A stretch of 64,000 bases of DNA. It comes from Gordionus sp. m RMFG-2023 (taxonomy: Eukaryota > Nematomorpha > Gordioida > Chordodea > Parachordodidae). The stretch covers positions 8,687,985 to 8,751,984 of the forward strand of contig NC_088776.1 of NCBI RefSeq assembly GCF_954871325.1. Reading direction: 5' to 3'. Of this stretch, positions 38,101-47,100 are shown piece after piece. Within the stretch, counting starts at the first letter, position 1, and each line of letters begins with the position of its first letter. The notes below the pieces were generated by a model. That model saw only the letters and a program-made list of their open reading frames with translations, searched no databases and was not told the origin of the DNA. Position numbers and translations under genes: made by a program.

Positions 38101-41100
38101 GTAAAATTTAAAATTTTGCAATAATATAAAAATATCATAGGAACAATGAATTACCTATGCTATATATTGAACAAAAAAAACGATTTTGGTGCTTAAAATT
38201 TCGTAAAAAGTGGAGAAATTCATTATTATTTAAAAAGGAATTTAAACTTCAGAATGAGGTAAAACAGATCCACATTAATAAAAATAATATTTAAAAAAAA
38301 TGGAATGTATACACTTTATTTTGATATTAAAATGAATTAAACAACAATACATTTATTTAAAGTAAATTTATAATTTGAAGGACAATCGGATAAGGGTAAG
38401 AATGGCATTTTTTCCTACTTTGACCCTTGATATCTGCAAAAATATAAGAGCTACATTGGGCTAGTCGCGTATACTTTAAATTTGTATACAAAGTTACACC
38501 CATATCCCAAGGGTGTTTGGAGAATTGTGATCTTTTTGACAAAGAATGACCCTACTAATTAGATTTATGTCACTACAAAAATGGCCAGAGTATGGCGGAA
38601 AATAGGGGAAGTCAATATACAATTTTATTAAACATTAAACAAATATTCAATGAGATAAATTATAATGCACACTAACTTCAATTTCTTTGTTTTTCTCATT
38701 TTTCGATTTATGGACAAACATAAAAAATACTCCATTAGAATGAATCGCCAAAACGTCCAAAAACTGTTGAGGATTAGACAATTGTCTAACATAAGGCCCT
38801 TTAACTTTATCAGCGAACACCAAAAACTCGGCTACATTTCTACTCCCATCATATACGTGTGGTTTACCATTAGAAAAGCTAGATTTTTAAATTTAAAAAA
38901 AAACTAATATTTATATTTGAAAAATATTTAAAAAAACATGTATTTTTGGATTAAACATTTATACCCGGTATTTCGCCCATTTAAAAAAAATGGATGAATA
39001 GGGATTGTCGCTAAAGAGAATTTGCCAAAAAACAGCTGCTATATTAGGTTTTTTTAAACATACACTACATCCGGCTTTATTAGAAGTAACATTAAATACA
39101 TATAAATTTTTCGGTTAAAATATTTTTAAAGTGATACTTCGAAGTATATATAATTAACGTTAACAAATAACTGCACTATTGATATTCATTGAACTATTCG
39201 TAACGAATAAATAAAACCGTTATTTTTATCCTATTCAAATTCAAAAATTAATCTATAAAAATTAATTCAAAGTTATAATAATGCATTTTAAATGGTATCG
39301 TGTAAAAAAAATTCGTTAAATTACCGTTTGGCGCTAGGAATCATTTTTTCTAAAAAAAAGGAAACTGATTTTACTTTTTCATTCATTCACTTGACACATT
39401 GGTCTTCGGTTAATGATGCTTACTACCAAAGGCAGTACCTAGCGAATCGTGATTTTACAATTTCTATTTGATACATACTATCAAATATCAAAATTTATTA
39501 AAATGTAATAAGAACCTTATTATTTAAGAAATATTATAACGGAATCACGTGGTCGAGTCCGGCCTCCTATATCATCCCCCCCCCCAAGGACTGAACCACC
39601 AAGTTAGATTAAGAAAAAAAATATGATCATTGCTGGGATTCGAATAACCATCGGATTGGTAAGCAACGCTCTTGCCGACTAGGCCACAGATTTCCAAAAA
39701 TCACGATTTTTAAATATATATTACAAATATATTTGGCAATCTATCCAAATGAAAAATAAACAAAATACAAATTTGATAGGTAATACCTTAAGGTAGTAAG
39801 CATCATTAACCTCGGTCTTCTAGGCCTTTTTCCTGCAAGAAAGCCGAAAAAACCTTGTTACCCAGATAAACATGATTAGGTGGAGGGCCAAAATCCCTTC
39901 CCTCTTTATTTAATTATATGTAAATCAAATTTTAATATTATTTAAAATGGAATATTTCTAAATTAATGATATAAAAATGGCAGACGATATATTATTTTTT
40001 TATAACTTAATTAAATGTTTGAATTGACGACAGGCAACCTCCATTTAAACAAGGGATGCGGTTAAGTTATCATTTATTTAAAAAAAAGTATACCATAACG
40101 CAAAATGCTCAATTTGTAAGCACCATTACATATTATTAAATTTAAAAATAAATGATTAAAGATTTGGAAGTAAAAGTTTATAAAAAGAGAAGAAGTTTCA
40201 TATAAAACATGTTTGAATATTCAATACTAATAAATAATTATTTTATTTTGTTAGTGTCAAAGAACCCCGCAAATTAAATTTTTCCCGACCCGAACTTTTA
40301 TCGCCGAAAATTTCTTTAAAGCCTGAGCACAGCCCGAAATATTTTTAAGGCCCTTGCATGGCTTAGGGACTAATTACAAGACTCCATTGTTATTGGTATT
40401 TTAGTTTCGAATCGAAAAATTAATTTTTTTAATAGAAAATAGAATACTGTCAAATTTTGGGGTAATGATGTATAGCGTTGAACGTTATTGATTTTTTTTA
40501 TCTGCTTTATTAAAATATTAGATAGCCTCGTAGTTTTAAAAAATAGTTGTTTTTGGGTAGCGTTTGTGGTCTAGTCGATGAGTGCGTGTATCACTAATCC
40601 AATAGTTCTAAGTTCGAAGTCAGAAGGGACTTTTTTTAGGTGTTTCCGTGTTACGGGGGATAATATATAAAATGTCGGAGAGGACATCTTGATTCCGTTG
40701 ATATATATATCAGACCTGCAAGAGGAAACATTTGCAAGGCCCGGCCCGGATTTTTTAAAAATATATTATATTTATTTTTAATTTTATAACTAATGACAAT
40801 TTAAAATATAAGACCCAGACCGGGTATTCAAAAAAAATTTTTTTTAGGCCCAACCCATGTATATTTAGAAAAATTTAAATAGGTTATTTCCGTAAAATTT
40901 GTTCGTTATTTAGCAAATTATATGATGACCGATGCTATATATCACCGGTTAATTTGTTAAGGCCTTACTTTGCATAAGGAAGTCACTTCTACTAATCTAG
41001 AAGAATTATATGAAAATGAAAGATATGAACATACAAAATACAACAGATGAAAATGAAAACTCTTCAGAAACAAAATGCAAATCATCATGGAAAGTATTTT

Positions 41101-44100
41101 TATGATATAATATTATTATGGCCTAAAACTATTCCTATTTTAAATGATTATTTTTCAAGATCATTGATTAAAAAAAATCACTCAAGTAACTTTCCAAAAA
41201 TGATATATAATAATTTTATTTAATATATATCATTTTTGGAGAAGTCAACTCAGGTGTGATGTTAAGTGTCCTTTAATATCTTCGAGTTCCTAAATTTTAT
41301 AATACTTCATAAATATCCGATATTAAAGGAAATATTTCTGAAATTTAATACAACATTACCATCTCTTCTGTTCAGAAAAAAATATTATTACCCTTTGAAA
41401 GGTGGTCAGTATTAAAGGGACTAATTCTCATTTTTAAATTTTGTCGTATTTTTTATGATTATTAATTTATTATTGATACATATATATATATGTTAGCGGC
41501 AATGTGTTACTCTTTCAACATTAAATTATTTTAATTTAAAAATATGATTTTACTAGAAATGTCTTACATCATGTTTGGAATACATACCCTATGAATTTCA
41601 GACAATTTTGCTATGAATTTTTCAACTTAATACAATATATATTAGTTTATATTTTTTATATAAATTATAAATTAAGAATATTTAAAAGTATAGTTGCAGT
41701 AAGAATATACACTTCAAATCAAGTTTTTATTCACTTTATTAATTGATAAAAATCATCACAAATTGAAAAATCCAATAATCATAATATAGTAAAAAAATAT
41801 ATTGACGTTTAACAATTAAATGTGAATACATGCTTACATACTAGGACATGTCACCCCTTTATAGGCCAGTGACATTCCCTACACAAAAAAAAATATAGAT
41901 TAATATTCAAAAAATTTTTTTAAACAAAATCCAAAAGAAACGTATTATTCTACATATTCAATAACCTAACATCGGATAACAATTCCTCCCAAATAATTCT
42001 CATCCGAATCAGTCCTCGTCAGCGGTTTGGGCTCCGATATCATGGGCTGTATTTGGCACATCACGCTGGCCGATCTGTGCTGTTCCATGACCGTTCTGAT
42101 ACTGATGGCGTCCGTCCTGTCGATGTTTGCATCCTTGTCCGTCGACCTTTGTGACAGCGACACCGGTTGCAGATTCGCCTTTCTGGGCCCTCCTAGCGCA
42201 TTATTCACTAATTCCCTAGCCAGTCTTTTTGTCATTCCTTTCTGGGTAATGCGGGTATTATAATCTTGTTCCATCAACGGTCCAAAATTCTTTTTGTTCA
42301 AAGCCAGACATTGATCTCTTAAATGGGTCTCCGACTGACAGTTAAAACATCTTTTCTTTCTAATAAGAGAACTGCCCGACGTCGAAGGAGCCTCCGTTTG
42401 GTGAACGTCCCTCCCTAATGCTGTTGAACTCCATGACTTTTGGAATTAGGGTAATCTGCAAGTAATGCTCTTGCAAATGAATTAACTTTGACTGCGAGTG
42501 CATATTTTTAAAAAAACTTTTTCTTTTACAAAAACAAAATTTTAAACAAATTTTATCTTTTTCCTTTACACAAAAAAAAATTTTTAACAAATTTATATCT
42601 ATTTTTCTTTCCTTTGTTTCACAATTTTTAAAAATTTTTTAACCAAATATCTATTTATTTATTTTCCTAAACTTACAACCATATCAACATCAAAGTGAAC
42701 CTCGTCCGTAATCATAAACAAAAATATAACTTTCTTTTTCTTCTCCTAGTGACCATTCATCACAAAATTTTTTTTTACTTTTTCTTTTCTTTCCTTACAA
42801 AAAAAAACAACTGCCCGGTGTATAACATAATTAATCATAAATGATTCCCTCGTTATACCATTTAATTTATCACTATACTCCTATCGCTCTACAATGAGGA
42901 TACTCGAGTATATAAAACAATCAATAAACTAATAAAATACTTTCCTTCGACGGCCTTTATTACCATCTTTCCCGAAAGCATAAATTACCGAAACACACCC
43001 AATTGTTCGGTACTCAATTAATTTATTAATTTAAGTAATCTTGTTTTGTACTCCACTAATTTTATCTATTTATGTAATTACTTAAATAACCAAAGGAACC
43101 TCCTTCCTCAAAGGAGGAACACAAAAAAAAAAAAATTTTCCCAATTTAATAACCTCGAGACCCAATTCTAATCTCATATAATTATAAGATGTTGAGCTCT
43201 CCCTCTGAAATATAAAATTTCCTTTATTTTCCAGACTTTTCAATGTTTTAATTAGGCACCCTTTAATGATAATATTCCATTACATTAAAATATATCCCAT
43301 TAGCACTTAATCATAAATAGTGGGACACCAAATGGAGGCTGCTTCGACGTCGAGCAATTCTCTTATTAGAAAGAAGTTTTAACTGTCAGTCGGAGACCCA
43401 GTTAAGACCAGCTTTGAATAAAAAGAACTTTGGACCGTTGATGGAACAAGATTATAATACCTGCATTACCCAGAAAGTAATGACAAAAAGACTGGCTAGG
43501 GAATTCGTGAATAATACGCTAGGAGGGCCCAATAAGGCGAATCTGCAACCGACGAACAAGGATGCAAACATCGACAGAACGGCCGCCATCAATATCAGAA
43601 CGGTCATGGAACAGAACAGGGCGGCCAGCGTGGTGTGCCAGATACAGCCCATGATATCGGAGCCAAACCGCTGATGAGAACTGATTCGGATGAGAATCTT
43701 TGAAGGAATTGTTATTGATGTAACCCTGATGTTAGGTTATTAAATATGTTGAATAATATGTTTCTTTTTAGATTTTGTTTAAAAATTTTTTTTGTATATT
43801 AATCTATATTTTTTTTTGTGTAGGGAATGTCATTGGCTCATAAAGGGGTGACATGTCCTAGTATGTTATGCATTAAAAGCATGTATTCAAATTTAATTTT
43901 GTTAAACGTCAATCAGATGTATTGTATAAATCTGATTGGTGGAAAATTATTATATTATATGAAAAGGAAAAAATGATGATTATATAATGTATATTTTTTT
44001 GATGTATTTTGATTATTAAAGTTTTGAAATATTTTAAAAAAAGATTCTTTTATAAATTAATAAATTACGGAAAAAATATGATATTTTTTTTACTATATTA

Positions 44101-47100
44101 TGATTATTGGATTTTTCAATTTGTGATGATTTTTATCAATTAATAAAGTGAATAAAAACTTGATTTGAAGTGTATATATTCTTTCTACAATCTATATTAC
44201 GATTAAATATTCTTTCTACAATCTATATTACGATACGTTTAAACTCAAAGGTTAAAGGCAAAATTGTCTACAATTCAAAGATAGGTATTCTAAACATGCT
44301 ATTTTAAAATTTAAAAAAAGGTGCTTAAAATATGATTTAAAGTTGAAAAAATAACACATTGCAGCTAATATATACATTGCAGAGTTGTTAAAGTAGCGCG
44401 CTAACTTTTTGGTAGCTATAGCTAATAGCGGCTACTTTTTTTGTAATTATTTAATTTTTTAGCGCGCTACTTTTTTTGAAAGTAGCTAAGTAGCCGCTAC
44501 TTCACTACTTTTAAAAAATATAATGAAGGTAAGTGTAAACATAAAAATTTAAATATAATATAATTAATTATAATTTTTATGATTTATTATTTAATTTTGA
44601 AATTAAAATATAATTTCAATTTGTAATTTATATTTTCATTTGTATTATAAACCAAAATCACGTGTTAATAATTTAAAATGTCATTGCCTATGGATATCCA
44701 AATCGTTGAAAGTGATTCAGACAATGATATTAATGAAATGGAAGATACCAGGGAAGAAAATGTTCTTAATAGCTATAATACAAATTTCCCATTCATTAGA
44801 TTTGAAAATTTTTTAAAATAAATGTATAACCAAAACTGGTTTCAAATTTATTTGTTTAAAATGTAAAAAAAATATTTCCTCAAATCAATCCAATAGCTAT
44901 AACCTCAAGAAACACCTAAAGGTAAATTGTCATTTTTACATTCTAATAATATTTATTTTATAAGACTGTTTATGAGTTTTAAGGAAATCGAGAAACATCT
45001 AAATAATTTTGGTATAGGCGACTCTACATCCAAAAAGACTAATTCAATTCAAACCAAATTAATTAATAATGCAAATGACAATATTTCTCAGAAATTGGCT
45101 GATAAAGTTATTGTTGATTTTATAATTTATACAGTTTAGCCAATGTCCTTAGTTGATAGTCCATCATTTACCATAATTAAAACTCTATCCCCTGGTACAA
45201 CAATTTTATGCCGCCAGACACTAATAAATAAAATAGCAGATAACTTTAAAATGATGAAAGTGCTCTAATAGTAGAGTTATCAGAGATATCATATATATGT
45301 ACCACGGGAGATAGTTGAACACATAACAGTAGGTAAAAACTTATTTATATTTATAAATTGATCTGATTAAATATTTTTGAGCTTATTTGGGAATCACAGG
45401 CCATTGGCTAGACCTTAGAACTTTAAAAAGAAGATCTGTGGCATTAGCCCTCAAAATGATAATAAAATGCCAGAAATACAATGTACTTGCTAATAAAATT
45501 ATTGATAATCTATCTTATATTAAAAATATGTATATAAGATTAAATATGCCTTTACCCTCATGTGCTAGTGTTGAGAGATTATTTAATAAGGCAAAACTTA
45601 TACTTTCTGATCGTTGCTCTAGACTTGGGGATGATAATATTGAAATAATTTTATTACTAAAATGCAACAAATTACCATAAATATTTATTTTTATTTATAA
45701 TCAAAACTAACTATATTTTAATATTTATATAAATGTTGATTTTTATATATTTACTATACAATAACATTATAAAAAAAAATAAAAATTTGTTTCTAAATTT
45801 TTTTATAAAGCTACTTTTAGTAGCTAGCGAGCTACTTTTTTTGACAAATAGCGATAGCGGTTGCATGCTACTTTTTTTAACAAATAGCAGTAGCGCGCTA
45901 TTTTTAAAAGTAGCGTTTAACAACTCTGATACATTGGTATAAATAAATTATTTTATAATATTTATTAACACACCTCAATCATATTTGTTTTTGTAATTAA
46001 GTAATTTTATGTAGCTTGAAATTATTTTAGCTTAACACATTATATTTTGTGAACAATTTTAAAATGTAGCTTAAGGCATGTAATGAATAACATTTGTATG
46101 AAAATATTTTGTAGCTTAACAAAAAAGTTTCCAGAATATTTTTCCCAGACAATTTGCATAATAATCTAATATAATAATCTAATTCATTTTAAACTATACA
46201 TTCATGCACATATCGAAATTTATAGCCATTTTGATAATAGCTAAAAAAAATTATTTATATAAGAATGTAGGGTTGTAAAACCCATATTTCATATTTATTC
46301 TTTAATATTAAACCACACCAAACCTAGAAAAAAAATTTCTTAAACTATTTTTGCAGTGAATCAAATCTGGTTAAATATTTTAGTGGAATTATAAGCCTTA
46401 GAAATTTACTATTAGGTAAAATAAATAGAAAAGAAAGATAAGAATGAGGGTTAAGATTATGAGCCAATTAAAGTTTTCAAGTGGTTTCAGTTTGGGTGTC
46501 ATTCAGAGCACAGAGTCAAACCAATAGTTATAACAATTCCATTCCAATTTTTAGTTCAAAATATGGTTTAGTTCCATTTCAGTTATTTTGTTTGCATATT
46601 TATATTGGTTCATTACCCTGGTTTAGGGAAATATATCTTTGAATCTGAGTTCAGGATTCACAAACCTAAATAAATGCATTTTTAAAGAATAAATATTATA
46701 ACCCTCAGAAGATAGGATTCATAATATTTAAAAAAAAATTATTTTAATTCTTATTTATTATATTGTGACTAGTCCTTAAAAATACAAATATAATAACATA
46801 TTCATATTTAATTTGTAAATTTGGATAAAATAGTTTAGTATTCATATGAATTAAATAGTTATTCATATTCATATGAATCAAATAATTTTGAATGTTTTGT
46901 ACAAATTAAATATTTGTATTATTTATATTCTATATATAAATTAAAAAAATCAATACAGCAAGTGCTGGTTGGTTTGATCATTTTTATTTTGGAATTGTAT
47001 GAAATACAGGGTTAATAAATTTTTATAATTTTATTATAATTGAGTAGATAGTAAATACCAGATAAGGTATCAATTTAATTATAACTAAGGTGATAGTGAA

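Larger units (their letters stand above)
41693..44170. repeat. Inverted duplication of a zinc-knuckle locus
   Basis: The left arm (about 41693-42410) and right arm (about 43318-44170) are inverted copies around a 0.9-kb spacer. The outer parts pair through GAATATACACTTCAAATC and ATTCACTTTATTAATTGA, and through GGACATGTCACCCC nearer the genes; the right arm has about 150 bp extra. Each arm contains one copy of the same coding frame, in divergent orientation. The spacer is AT-rich with T-rich repeats and shows no gene. Confidence 0.8.

Noticed and set aside
42027-43652. Open frames antisense to the zinc-knuckle copies.
   Set aside because: They mirror the knuckle frame on the opposite strand and show no motif of their own.
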